NCBI GenBank assembly: GCA_028622995.1
Contig: JAJQJQ010000026.1
Span: forward strand, 434,001 to 498,000
Direction of reading: 5' to 3'
Length of the DNA: 64,000 bases
Source of the DNA: Panagrolaimus kolymaensis
Taxonomy: Eukaryota > Nematoda > Chromadorea > Rhabditida > Panagrolaimidae
This document shows positions 14,001 to 25,200 of this stretch, piece after piece. How positions within the stretch are numbered: position 1 is the stretch's first letter; every line of letters begins with the position of its first letter. The position numbers were made by a program, and so were the translations under genes. Below the pieces are notes generated by a model. The model was not told where the DNA came from, did no database searches, and worked only from the letters and a program-made list of their open reading frames with translations.

Positions 14001-14553
14001 AATGGCAATAAAATCGCATGATGGAATTACAGCAATTCGAACGGCCGTACTTGTTGCACTTTTTCTATTCTGAATTACTTTAGTTGAAATCCGACAAACG
14101 GGTGATTGCTTTTCCCATTGAGTCAAATCCCATAGCTTTAGTACAGAAGAATTACCAACATCATCCGCCTAAACGAAGCTTGCATATAAACTAAACATCA
14201 AACAAAAGATAACAAACTCCTAATGTTGCAATCAAAAAGCGATTCCCTTCATCTGCTAATGAAATATCAACTAGCTCTCTTCCATATGCTTTCCAAAAAT
14301 CAATATCCAAATTAGGTGAAAGTTTAAAAACCACTCCCTTTTCTTCACCAAAAATTACAAATGGTTGACGGATACTGCTTCGCCAACATTTTATCGCTAA
14401 TCCCTAAACAATGGATTCATTACTGCATTTTTTAGAAAGATAAAGATATAATACCTTGAATCCGTAAAACTTTTTAGATGGATCTTTGGGATCAACAACA
14501 TGCGATTTATCAAAAAATTGAAATCTGCGCCAACCAATTTCTGCTACAGACAT
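11061..14553 (-). CDS. vps-11: VPS11, core RING-H2 subunit of HOPS/CORVET
   Basis: VPS11 scaffolds the class C core of CORVET (early endosome) and HOPS (late endosome/lysosome) tethering complexes. Seen, reading leftwards from 14553: N-terminal GWRRFQFFDK, beta-propeller pieces (for example VLKLWDLTQWEK), then the alpha-solenoid with LAKREKSSELTPIYFKFADH, YLEPSHVIEKFI and HTLLLLGAYLKM. A RING-H2 follows (CAVCNRDIQNP ... CKHSYHSHC ... CPVC, about 11545-11665). The tail contains MAVIAKFIARGVF and three NPFEED motifs. I joined exons 14455-14553 and 14218-14403 and the final exon (11061 to about 11291) explicitly; the others follow the same pattern. A TTTACAG acceptor sits 2 nt before the ATG, indicating trans-splicing. 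rrp-8 lies 192 bp upstream on the same strand. Confidence 0.95.
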
Positions 14554-14560
14554 ATCTGTA
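14554..14560 (-). promoter_or_regulatory. Probable spliced-leader trans-splice acceptor for vps-11
   Basis: On the minus strand the sequence runs CTTTACAG then AT then the vps-11 ATG. A strong acceptor 2 nt from the start, with no upstream exon in frame, is typical of nematode trans-spliced messages. It supports vps-11 being the downstream gene of an operon with rrp-8. Whether the leader is SL1-like or SL2-like cannot be read here. Confidence 0.65.
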
Positions 14561-14745
14561 AAGATGGAAGTTATATGTATATGCATAGTTAATTGTAATA
14601 GTAAGAAAATGAACAAGTGGTACAAAAAACACGATACTGCGAAAGCACACTATATAAAGAAGATATGCGAAAACTAAAATAATCTTTATTCATTATAACA
14701 AACTCAACAACAAAATAAAAACAATGGAAAAACAATGATGATGAT

Positions 14746-15787
14746 TCAACGCTTTTTGTAAAAGCATGGTTCAAGCGTCAATCCCAGTGGCCGTCGTTTG
14801 ATAACTTTTCCTACTTTTTTCAAAGTGATAAGTTCAAAATAATCGTTGATCAATTGCTATAAATAATAAGGTTAGTGAGAAATAATAAGTAGGATAAAGA
14901 ACCAACCTCATTAAGAACAGAAAATCCCATCAATTCAAGTGCTTTCAAAAACTTTTTCAAGGCCTTAAAGCGACTCCACACTTCAGCTATTTTGATCATG
15001 CCACTAAAAAATGATCGCATAAACAATAAATAAACAAATAAAAGGCAAACAAACTAACCCAGTTTTAAGAATTCTATTAGCCTCTTTGAAAAAGTCAGAT
15101 AAATTCGTTCCCATCAAGGATAAACAATAAATAACAACATCAGCCGATTCATCATCAAGCGGAACATGAGCCATATCACATGCAGTAATTTCAGGACTCT
15201 TTGAAACAAGATCATATGAATGCACAACATGTTTCTTTCCCAGAGTTTTAGCAACTTTAGCATCACCACAACCAAGATCAACGATGACATTTCCAGGTGG
15301 AAGCTTGCGAAGATGTTTAATAATAACATCTACAGGATTTATTGGCCATTTTTGAACCTAAAAATAGGGTTGTTAGTGATAATATATACAACAGTAAATA
15401 TACCTGTGATCGATATCCTTTATGATAAGCTTCAAATGCTGATTCATCTTCTTGAAAAAATTTTCTACCTTCAAAGCTGTCCATAGTGTATAATTGTTCA
15501 TTCAAATAACGAAATCGAGATTCAGCTAATTTATCCACAAGTTCTTCAGTTTTAGTCTTCGGCTTTTCAACCTTTTCAGCTTTCTTTTTCTCTTTACGTT
15601 CTTGCTTTTTACGTTTCACTTTCTCTTTAAGTTCTTCCAAAGCCTTCTTATTCTCTTTTGATGGAACAGCTACAAGTTCGGATATCTTTGCTTTCTTTGC
15701 AGCTCGTCGAACAGTTTGTCTCCATGATCGTTTTCTCTTCTTTTCACCAGATTGTACTTCTTCTTGTTGTTGTTCTTCACCCGTCAT
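14746..15787 (-). CDS. rrp-8: RRP8-type ribosomal RNA adenine methyltransferase
   Basis: Rrp8/nucleomethylin is a nucleolar SAM-dependent enzyme that makes m1A in large-subunit rRNA. Seen: four exons (15404-15787, 15059-15357, 14907-15003, 14746-14856) give 296 residues. The N-terminal 85 residues are Lys/Arg/Glu-rich (KKRKRSWRQTVRRAAKKAK), a likely nucleolar signal and RNA-binding tail. The core has FYLxMDSFEGRKFF-like spacing before YRSQVQKWP, the SAM motif NVIVDLGCGDAK, and ACDMAHVPLDDESADVVIYC. The family signatures FKEANRILKTGGMIKIAEVW and C-terminal LTLEPCFYKKR are also present. It shares a 253-bp divergent upstream region with blos-2 and is probably co-transcribed with vps-11 downstream. 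C. elegans T07A9.8 is the expected orthologue. Confidence 0.95.
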
Positions 15788-16040
15788 AATTGATGGAATT
15801 CAAGTAAAACAAAAAAATACGAAATCAGAAAGTAAAAAAAGTTTCAAACAAGACTGATTCGAAATTCGAATCAACAAAAAAAATTGAAATAAGGAAGTTG
15901 TTTTCGCTATGAGATTATTTTTGCGTGGTCGCAGAAAGAAAAAAAATTATTCATCGAATGCAATTTATTCAAAAAGTTTTTATTCAATATTTGTACAACC
16001 CTTTGCTTATTTTTTTTGTTGTTATTTATTGAAATAAAAA
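15788..16040. promoter_or_regulatory. Short shared upstream region of rrp-8 (-) and blos-2 (+)
   Basis: 253 bp separate the two divergent start codons, so this must hold both promoters and 5' UTRs. It contains an inverted pair, GATTCGAAATTCGAATC, at about 15857-15873. No TATA box stands out against the AT-rich background. Confidence 0.55.
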
Positions 16041-16600
16041 ATGGGTGAAATTAATGAACGAGCTTCAGTTAGCGTTGATTGCCCAAATTCACCCCTTTCT
16101 GCTTCAGATGAAGTTAGACAACTTTCCAATGATGTTTTTAACAAAGTTTCCGGTTTTGTTAATGGACAAGTTCAAGGTATTATAATTAATTTATTTAAAA
16201 TTACAGTTCTAATTTTTTCAATCTTAGGAACAATATCCGATTATAAACTTATTGAAGAAATGAATATGTCTACAGCTCAGCGATATACAGATATGAAGCA
16301 AGTTGCTTCAACTATTTCTGGGCGATTATATGAATTGGGAGAGAAATGTATGTTTTGCTTTCCCCTTTTTTTCTAAAAATTTAGATGATTGTTTTAGATG
16401 AAAGCTTGCGACCATATCTTCAACAAGTTGATGAAATAGAAGCCGCAAGTAAACGATTGGAATCTGTTGTTGATACATTAGAAAATTATGTCACTACCTT
16501 AGGTATTTATTTTAATGACTAATTTAAAAACATACATAAAACCAATTTTTTAGAAGAAAAGCTCAAAGTTTTACAACAACCTGTTTCTCAACGAATGTAA
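16041..16600 (+). CDS. blos-2: BLOC-1/BORC subunit 2 (BLOS2)
   Basis: BLOS2 is shared by BLOC-1 (lysosome-related organelle biogenesis) and BORC (recruits Arl8 to lysosomes). Seen: four exons (16041-16176, 16228-16347, 16398-16502, 16554-16600) give 135 residues against 142 in human. Family-like blocks run in order: DVFNKVSGFVNGQ, TISDYKLIEEMN, RYTDMKQVASTISGRL, YESLRPYLQQVDEIE and ASKRLESVVDTLENYV. All are predicted helical and coiled coil. The first exon is less conserved. The call rests on the DYKLLE-NMN and LQPYLDQI-like blocks that I know from human BLOC1S2. Confidence 0.85.
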
Positions 16601-17355
16601 TAATACCCACGTTAACCAAAACCTTCAACATAATATATAAACTTTTATTTATTTTTTCTTAAATTTTTATTTAAGAAAAATAAGGTTCTGTAATATTCAT
16701 ACGGCTATGAAAGCCTTGAATGACTAATTTTTTTCTCAGCTACTATATGTATAAATAATAATTGTGTTCACTTGTGCTTGCAAATAAATTAAATCAATTT
16801 TTACCTCGATGATTTGACAAAATTAAAATTTTCCTGTCTGCATAAATGAATTTGATTATTTAGCTTACTTTTGTTTGAGGTTTTCCAAATTACAATGTTT
16901 TTTTCAACACCAAAAGCTTTGTTTTCAAAATTGTTATCGATCGTTTGTAAATAAATATGCAGATCGTAAACTTATTATCTATCCATTTCCATTCTCTCTT
17001 CGTCCATATTTTTTATAAAACACTCTTTTTCACTTTTCTTTCTTCATTTTTTATTTGTTTTTTACTTGGAATAAAACAGAATTTGATTTTTTTTTCAAAA
17101 GAAAAATCCCCTTTAGTTTATCGTTATTTTTTATTATTATTTTAATAATGTTTTTAAAAAAATCAGAAGACTACAAAAAAATAATTCAGCTGTGAAGAAG
17201 TTCCAATCTATCAATCAGCTGCTTTGTTTGCAAGCTGCAGTTTTTTGAATACTTTTGCGCCAACGTATTTATTGTTTTTTTTATTATTCTTCGAAATCTT
17301 AAAGTTTCATGAAAATTTTTATATATTTTTTAAAGGAAATTATTGAATTTTAGAT
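16601..17355 (+). other. Intergenic between blos-2 and the helicase gene
   Basis: Probable blos-2 polyadenylation signal AATAAA near 16784. The rest is AT-rich without coding signal. A TTGAATTTTAG acceptor ends 2 nt before the helicase ATG at 17356, suggesting trans-splicing of that message. Confidence 0.6.
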
Positions 17356-19854
17356 ATGAGTGACGAAGAAGCTGATGCAAGAGTTGAAGCATTGCGGGCT
17401 AAAACTCGACGAATTTTAGCTCAAAAACAAAATGCTACGCCAAATTATAGCAGTTCTGCAAGCGTTGTAAGTTTTTCTATTGACTTTGCTAAATATTATA
17501 TATATTTTTATAATTATTAGAGTTTCACTCCATCTCCAGTTTTATCAACAAACAATGCTGGTTTCATTGCTCCATCCTATGATTCCTTTAACAATTCCAT
17601 GAATTCGAGAGCAAGTAGTTATTCTATAATTCCAAAGAATAATGATGAATCTTCCCAAGATGCTTGTTGCAGTTCTTCATCAAATGCAACATCATTTGAA
17701 AAAATTCCCAGCAGCAGAAAAGTTGATATCGATATTGATTTTAATATTGATAATATGCCTACATTAAAAATTGAAGATGATGCAGAGGAGGATGAAGAAG
17801 ATGACGACGAAGAGCCAATGGGTGAAAATTCATTTAAATTAAACAAATTATTTAAAAATGCAGAAAAAGTTAAAAATGTTAAAATGTTGCGTGATGCATT
17901 TTTTTCTAAACCCAAAAAATGTGAACCCGAAATTAAGTTAAAGTTAGGTGATGATGAGCCTGAATTTGAAGTGGTTGAAAATCATGAGGATGAACCTGAA
18001 GTTGATTATAATACTTTACCCGCGTTTGCGAGACCTTTATATGCTTCGGCTGAGGATGGTGAAGCAGCTGCTGCAGCTTCCAAATCAACGGTAAACTATT
18101 TTTTGTTAAGAAAATTCTTTGATGTAAAAAACATTATTTTAGGACCGCCATAAACCTAGAAAGCATGTAAGTGATAGAATTCGATTGGCCAATAATTATC
18201 ATATTCGACCTGAAGATGTCATAAATCAAGGCCCTAATATTAGTTATGATGAAGTTGTAACTACTCAAGGAGGAGGCGGAAAAAAATATCCAAATGTTAA
18301 ACGGTAAATTTTTATTTCTTTTCTTGTTTAATTTTAACTGAATTTCGTTATTTTTTTAAGGACATTATATAATCTTGATCTTTGCCCCGAAATTTTGCAA
18401 AACCTTGAATCCTTAGAAATTAGACAGCTACGAAAAATTCAAGAACATATCATTCCTTTAATTTTGGAAAATACTCAAGAGGCAGTATTCTCTGCTCCCA
18501 CTGGAAATGGAAAAACATGTATGTAAATAACTTTTAATTAACTTTAAATTTCTCCAATTTTTTAGTGGGTTATCTTATAGCCGTTATTCAAATATGTGCA
18601 ACTAAAAAACGAGATAAAGCCCAAGTTCAACGAAAACCCAAAGCAGCGATATTACTTCAAAATCATGAAACTGCGGAACAAGTATATAAAATGGCCCAAA
18701 AAATTTCTGATGGCCTTGAATTATCTATTATTCCTGTAATAGGAAGTAATAATATGAATACAGAAATAGGTCGATTAAGAACTGAAGGCGGTGATATGGT
18801 TATTGGAACTACTGGACGATTTATTCAATATATCACTGAAAGCAAAGTTCGTTACTTTTTTATTTGAAAAAAATCTTTTAATGCCTTTTTTAGATTCCAT
18901 TGGACCATCTCGAATTATTAATTTTTGATGAAGCCGATCAATTTGTAAAAGATAAAGGATGGGAAACGGGAATAAAAATATTGCGACAACGAATGCCTCC
19001 TAATCGTCGGATGCTTCTTTTTTCTGCAACTTATGATGATGAAGCCCGACTTTCATATCTTCAATTCCTTAAAAATGATCATTGGTTTGTAGCTTTGGGA
19101 GAATTAAATCAAGTGGAAAAATTAATTCGACAAAATTTTGTACTTGAAGAACGAGTAAATCATGCTAAAAGTCTTATAAAACTTTTAATTGAGAAATCTC
19201 AAAATAGTAAGCAAACAATTTTTGCATTCACTTGGCTAAAAAAAATTTTTTCCAGATACTTGTCCCAAAACTTTGGTATTTTGTAATACTATGGATAGAG
19301 CAGATTTTATTGCTGCTCGATTGCGAATGTTCCGAGATATTCCATCTCCATTTGAAGTTCGAGCTTCTGCCCTTCATTCATCTCTTCCAGCAACGGATAG
19401 AAATTTAATTTTTAAACATTTTGAATTACCCCATGATGATGAATATGCATTGGATGTAATTGTTGCAAGTGATAAAATTTCTTGTGGAGTTTCAACTCCA
19501 GCTGAATTGGTAAGAGCATTTTTTTGTGTTTCAAATATACTCATTTTTGTATTTCTAGGTTGTAAATTATGATATTCCTGTTGAACTTTCAACTTATATT
19601 TTGCGTGTAGGTAGGACGGGAAGAAATGGACATCGAGGAGAAGCCTTCACTTTTGTTGGAACTGAAGCCCTTCGATGTTTGAATAAAGATGATAGGCGAA
19701 ATCTTTTTAATATGCTTACAGTAATTTAATTTGTGTTTAAAAAATTGATTTTACGAAATCGTTTTAGGCAGCAAAAGCATCCGAAGTTGCACCATTACCC
19801 AAAGAACTGGATGATTTTTATGATAAAAATAATGAAAAGTTTTGTCGTGATTGA
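17356..19854 (+). CDS. Divergent DEAD-box RNA helicase
   Basis: Nine exons (17356-17466, 17521-18090, 18143-18303, 18361-18518, 18566-18846, 18894-19206, 19256-19509, 19559-19720, 19768-19854) give 698 residues. An acidic, Ser-rich N-terminal extension of about 285 residues precedes the helicase core. Motifs: I is APTGNGKT (usual AQTGSGKT), Ib TTGR (usual TPGR), II FDEAD, III SAT, IV LVFCNT, V near VASDKISCGV (usual D-RG-D), VI YILRVGRTGR (usual YVHRIGRTGR). The Q motif is poorly kept. Walker A lysine, DEAD and the motif VI arginines remain, so ATP-dependent RNA remodelling is plausible, but the motif VI His and the motif V consensus are altered. I could not assign an orthologue; a fast-evolving germline or small-RNA helicase is possible. 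A poly(A) hexamer overlaps the stop (TGAATAAA). Confidence 0.9.
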
Positions 19855-19859
19855 ATAAA
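19854..19859 (+). terminator. Polyadenylation hexamer overlapping the helicase stop codon
   Basis: The sequence TGAATAAA places AATAAA directly on the last base of the TGA stop, so the 3' UTR may be only about 15-25 nt. Confidence 0.6.
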
Positions 19860-20365
19860 AAAATTTTTGTTTTGCAAGGTCTTATTATTTACCACTGCTT
19901 TGAGCTTTATAAATTTTGACACTCGATATTTTTTAAAAATTTATACTTACACAAACAAATTTTTTTAGAAACTGAATTAGTTTATTATTATTGTTATGTA
20001 TAACCAATTATTTTTTTGCAAGTAAATATTTTTAAAAATGAGTAATAAAGCAAAGAAGAAAAAAATATTATAGAAAAACAGAGGCTCCCTGTTTGCTTTT
20101 TTAAAAGTCAGTTTGTCACACGCCACTATACAAATAAAAATACAAATACAGAAAAACAATCATTATTTAGGAGTAAATGTAATCCTTAAAATTAACAAAT
20201 TAACGACAAAAAAAGAATTACGAAAAGAAAAAAAAATAGTTTTAAATAAGACATGGAACAAAGTTGGACGAGATCTATGGATGTAAAAAAATGAAGACAA
20301 TAACGAAATACTAATTTTTGAATTTTTGACACTCAGTGTTATTTATTTTTAAATATTTAAAATTA
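19860..20365. other. Convergent intergenic between helicase and Wnt
   Basis: 506 bp, AT-rich, with no coding signal. It must contain the 3' UTR of the minus-strand Wnt. Confidence 0.6.
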
Positions 20366-22219
20366 TTATTTGCAAATATGTATTTCTGTTTGATTTCGAC
20401 ATTGTTGGCACACGACTTCACAGCACCATTGAAATTTGCATTTACATTTATATACAACTTCTTCGGTGTAACTATTATATCCTCGGCCACAACATAATAA
20501 ATCGCAACTATTTGCTGCTCTGGGATCTTTTCTAAAAAAAATAAATTTTAGATTTTTGTTTTTGTTTTTTGAAAATAATATTTTTTGATTTAACTTACGT
20601 GCAAATTCGATCTTTAGTTCCCACAGTTCCTTGCTGTCGATCATGTCGACAATAATCAGGACTATCTTCAAGAAAAACTAATTCTGTAACAGCTCGTTTC
20701 TTTTTTAATGGATTCCTTTTATCTGGTTGGGATTCAAATTGCATATTTCCTCGAGCGTTGATCTATAAAAAAAGTTTGAATAATTGTTTTTTTTAATAAT
20801 CATTTGTCCAAACCTGAATCCTCCTTGCAGTTCGATATTTTTGTTCCAAAATTTCACCAACTTGACGAATGGTTGGAAGTTGCATCCAACAAGTTTTCAT
20901 ATTGCATGAGCCACTCACGCCATGACATTTACATTTTGCTTTGGTATTGCGTTTAAGAATTTTTCTTCCAACTTCATTATTCCATCGATTCATCAAAGAT
21001 CGACCATGAGTTTCAGATCTTTTCATGGTTTCTTTTTCTCTAACATCAATAAAATTTTTTGAAAATCTTATTCCATAATCCACATTATCTCCACATCCAC
21101 CCCAAGTCCAATCTTCCTTTACACCATCAGGCGCAACATCTTTAGGGATTTTGGAGGTATCAGAGCAACCACAACTTTTAAGCATTCCAAGTCTGCATCG
21201 CCTTCCAATTTCATGGGTAACTCCAGCCGATAATATTGCATAAGTAAATGCAGCTTCCTTTGTGCCTAATAATTTATTTATAAGAATCAACAAATTTAAT
21301 TAAAAAATTGGTTGTGTTACCAAGTTTATGAATAGGTCCAATTACGCCTGATTCAGGTGGAGTTGAACAATTCCATCGATTATCTTTAAATTGATATTCG
21401 CATTCCTGAAGAAAAAATTAAACTTTCAATAAAAAAATGGCAAAAAAGCTGAGGTCAAAATGCGTTCTAAACCGACTAAAAATTCCTCTTTATTCCCATC
21501 TTAACGCAATAGTGTAAATTGACCGAAAAGACAATGGCAAAATAAAAGATCGTTTATGCGCCTTTCATGTTTCCATATTCTATGAGAATCGATTATAAAA
21601 ATGGAAACACAAAAAGACAAATCCCATCAATCAAGAAAAGAAAAGACAATTAATTTTTTTATCGAATTTTTTAATCTGCTTCTTTTTTTTTGTTAGTTAT
21701 TTTTATTCTTACAAACATACCTCAATAGCTTTTTTAGCGCCATTTCCAACAGCCGGCATATGATCTTCAAAAAGTTCACAAAAGTTTGCTTGCCCAGGTG
21801 AAAGGCCTTGTAATTCACGGCATAGCGATTTAGAGGAGGGTAAATGAATATTATTTGATGTACTCAATTGTGCCACCGATGACCTAAATAATATAAATCA
21901 ATTATTAAATATTATTATCTCTAGCAAAAAAAGAGAGATAAGATTAGAGGGGCGAGATCGAAAACAAAAAATGATGGGTTGGCAAAAGTTTAAAAAAACT
22001 ATGATAACGAAAAATTTTGAAAAAAAAAGAAAAAAAAGAAAAATATGAATAATGATTCATTTTTTGGGGGCAAAAATATGTGTTTTTTTATTGATTTTAT
22101 AAACAGTAGCAAAAAAATTTCACAGTTACTTACCACCATGATACATCTAACACGGCATCAACAGCTGCAAATATAAATATAAATGCAAGAGATAAAAATC
22201 TAATACAGCATAAATGCAT
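20366..22219 (-). CDS. Wnt family secreted signalling protein
   Basis: Secreted lipid-modified ligand for Frizzled receptors. Seen: six exons (22134-22219, 21721-21883, 21321-21405, 20814-21265, 20599-20762, 20366-20531) give 371 residues, a normal Wnt length. There is an N-terminal signal peptide ([11 protein letters not shown]). Hallmarks: [46 protein letters not shown], the palmitoleoylated-Ser motif [29 protein letters not shown], and the C-terminal [13 protein letters not shown] with a final CK. The motif pattern ([24 protein letters not shown]) is nearest to Wnt5/CWN-2 in my memory, but EGL-20 or CWN-1 cannot be excluded, so no symbol is given. The ATG at 22219 is chosen because it opens the signal peptide. 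The 8 kb gene-free region upstream is a natural place for its regulatory DNA. Confidence 0.95.
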
Positions 22220-25200
22220 TCGAAAATATAATAATCTGTAATTGTTAAAAATGAAACCAAAAAACTATCAAAATTTGAAGAAGAAAAAAACAACTATGAA
22301 AAAAAAGCAAAGTCGCGAACATAAACGACCATGAATGATAGCCACCGAAGAACGGCAGAAAAAAAAATCGAAGAAAATGCTAGCCTTTTTTTTGATTTTC
22401 GATTCAAAAAGAAAAAATGTCATTAATCATGCCAGATGCCATTCAATAAAAAAAATAAAACAGAAGTATAAACCACAAACATTGCGCGGCAAATGGATGA
22501 AACAAAGACAAAAGAAAAGAGTGAAGAAAAAAAAGTGATAGATATCGTTTTCTGCCATAGTTTTTTTCTTCCTTTCAATGTATGTTGTCGTTTTGCGGTT
22601 TAAAGAATAAAAAGGTTAGAGGAAAACGAACGAAAAAAAGGTGATGATTTATTGTTGCGTTTTTTTACCATTGGTTTTTCACATCATCACGGCAAACAAT
22701 GTTTTTCTTCTTTTGTGTTTTTAAAAAAAATTTGAAGCTGCAAAAAGAAAAATAAAAAGAAACAAGCTTTAGACATTTTTTTCCATTTAATTTCAATTTC
22801 ACACTGATTTTTTTTGTTGAATTTTATGCAACAAAAAAAGACCATATAATCCTTCAAAAATCAACCTGGGAAAGAGAGAGAATTAAGTTAAGAAGCTTGC
22901 TTGAAATAAAAAAAAGTGTCAAAGACGAAGTAAATAGCGTTAAAAGCGCAAAACGTAACTAACACATGAAAAAATGCAGGCAAGCAGAAAGCAAAAAGGA
23001 AACAAAATACCAAAGAGTGAAAATAAAAATAAATACATGCTTGAAAATTGAAAAATAATTATGTAAATTATACATTCACACCGAAAAAATTATCCTTCCA
23101 AAAATGGAAAGAGGAGATAGAAAAAGAAAATTTTAGAATAAAAAAAGGAGTAACTACTAATACCAAAAAATGGATATGCAGCTAACTTGTAGTCTCTTTG
23201 CCGCATTTAGCATAGGCATCATCACATTTTTTTAAATGAATTTTTCGATTTTAACAAAACGAATATATAAAATGATGGTGGTGACTCTATTTTTCTTAAT
23301 TTCTTAACTCCTCTCATTAATTACCGAACGACGACTTTTCTGAAGTAAAAATAATGCCATCAATATAAAAACGAAAATAAAAGAGGGATATGGGAAGAGA
23401 AAAAAAAGTGAACAGCCGTTATTATTGTTGGAAAATTGGAAGAATAATAGATAGCATCAAAATAAAAGTTAAAGTTAGTTGTTGGTGAAACAAATCGAAG
23501 AAAAAAGTAAGCAAGCAAGCAATGATTGGCCTCAAAATAAATAAATTTATATGCCTGCCAAAAAACTTAGTTTTCATCGATGATGATAGGCGAGCATCAA
23601 AATAAAAATAATGAATGACTCTCAAATTATTTTGACATGAGAGATAAATTGATAGAGGAGAGAGGGAAAATAAATAGTAAATACCAACGGCGATAATCTT
23701 TTTTTCCTTTTTCTTAGTCTCTCAAAATATGTGTGTTTGGTTGGTGTTTTTCGTTGTTGTGCCTATATGCTTTTTCTTTAATTTCTTATTTTTGGTGGTG
23801 GTATTAGTGATTGCTTGCTCGCTTGCTTGCTTGATTCTTTTTTTCTGGTGATGGTGGTGTGAAAAAGAACACAGAGGGAAATAATCATCATCATTAAGAT
23901 AAAAAGGCGAGAAAACTAACACCACCATGTTCAAAAAAAAGGAAGAAAGAAGAAAAAACAAAACATTTCTTCTTTCAAACAAAAGGTAAAAAATTAGAAA
24001 AATGTCAAGCAGAAGAAGAACAAAAATGTGTGAAAGAATGAAACATAAATAAATTGCTTTAACCCTTATTTTTTTAATTTATGTTCGAAGTTACAAAAAA
24101 CAAAAAAAAGTTGAAGAGAAAAAGGTAGTTGTGAAAAAGCTATCATGCATATTCAAAACAATTATTGACTGACGAGTGAAGAGTGCAAGAAAATGGAAAA
24201 ATAAGAGTTTAAAAGAACTACCAGTTTAAAAAAAGGAAAAAATGAGACATTTAAATATTTTCTTGTACTTTTTTTTCAATGAAACTTAAAAAAGCGGCAC
24301 TGAAAGAGAAGCTTTAATTTTTTTATTTGGAAGAAAAAATAAAAGAAGAGTCAGATTTCAAATAAACCAAAAAGTATTTTTATTCAAATTTTTTATATTT
24401 TATTTTAAAAGCAATAAAAAAAGTGACGACACTATTTTTTGTTTCAAGCTAAAAGCATTTTTATTTTTATAAAAATATAATAAGTGTATTGGTCACCAAA
24501 ATAAAAACAAAAGAAAACAAATAAATAATAGAGTTGATGACCAACCTGAGACAAACGAATAACGGCCAAAAAGAAAAAGAAGAAGATGCGAATGGAAGAA
24601 GAAAGATGATGAGGATGGATGGTGAATGACAAAGTTATCTTAGTCGTCGAAGAAAGAAAGAAATGATGCGCGTCTCAATTTTTTTCTTCTTCGTTTTAAT
24701 GCAAACAAAAACAAAAAAAATAAAGAAAGAAAAACTTAAAGATGTGATGAGACTTGGATGGATGGATTAAAGGTCGACGACGAGAATAAAAAAAGGTGTA
24801 TGCCATTTTGGGTCTATCTTCATCTCATTTGCATAACTTCATTCTATCGGTCTCACTCTATCACTTGGAAAGAAAAAAAGTGACAATCCTTTTTAAAGGA
24901 ACATAGCTATTTGATGCCTTTTTTCAAATTTCATTTTCCCGCAATTACCCGCAAGCGTAAAGATGAAGCGAGCTTTTTTCCGTGTAATACAGTAAACTTG
25001 CACGGAAAAAAGCTCGCTTCATCTTTACGCTTGCGGGTAATTGCGGGAAAATGAAATTTGAAAAAAGGCATCAAATAGCTATGTTCCTTTAAGAGTCTTT
25101 AAAGCATTATTATTTGAATTTGTTTAATATAAACTCTCGCAAGAAAAATAAAGGTACTTATTTGTTTAAGCTGTCAAAATCTTTTCCTTTTTTCCATCAT

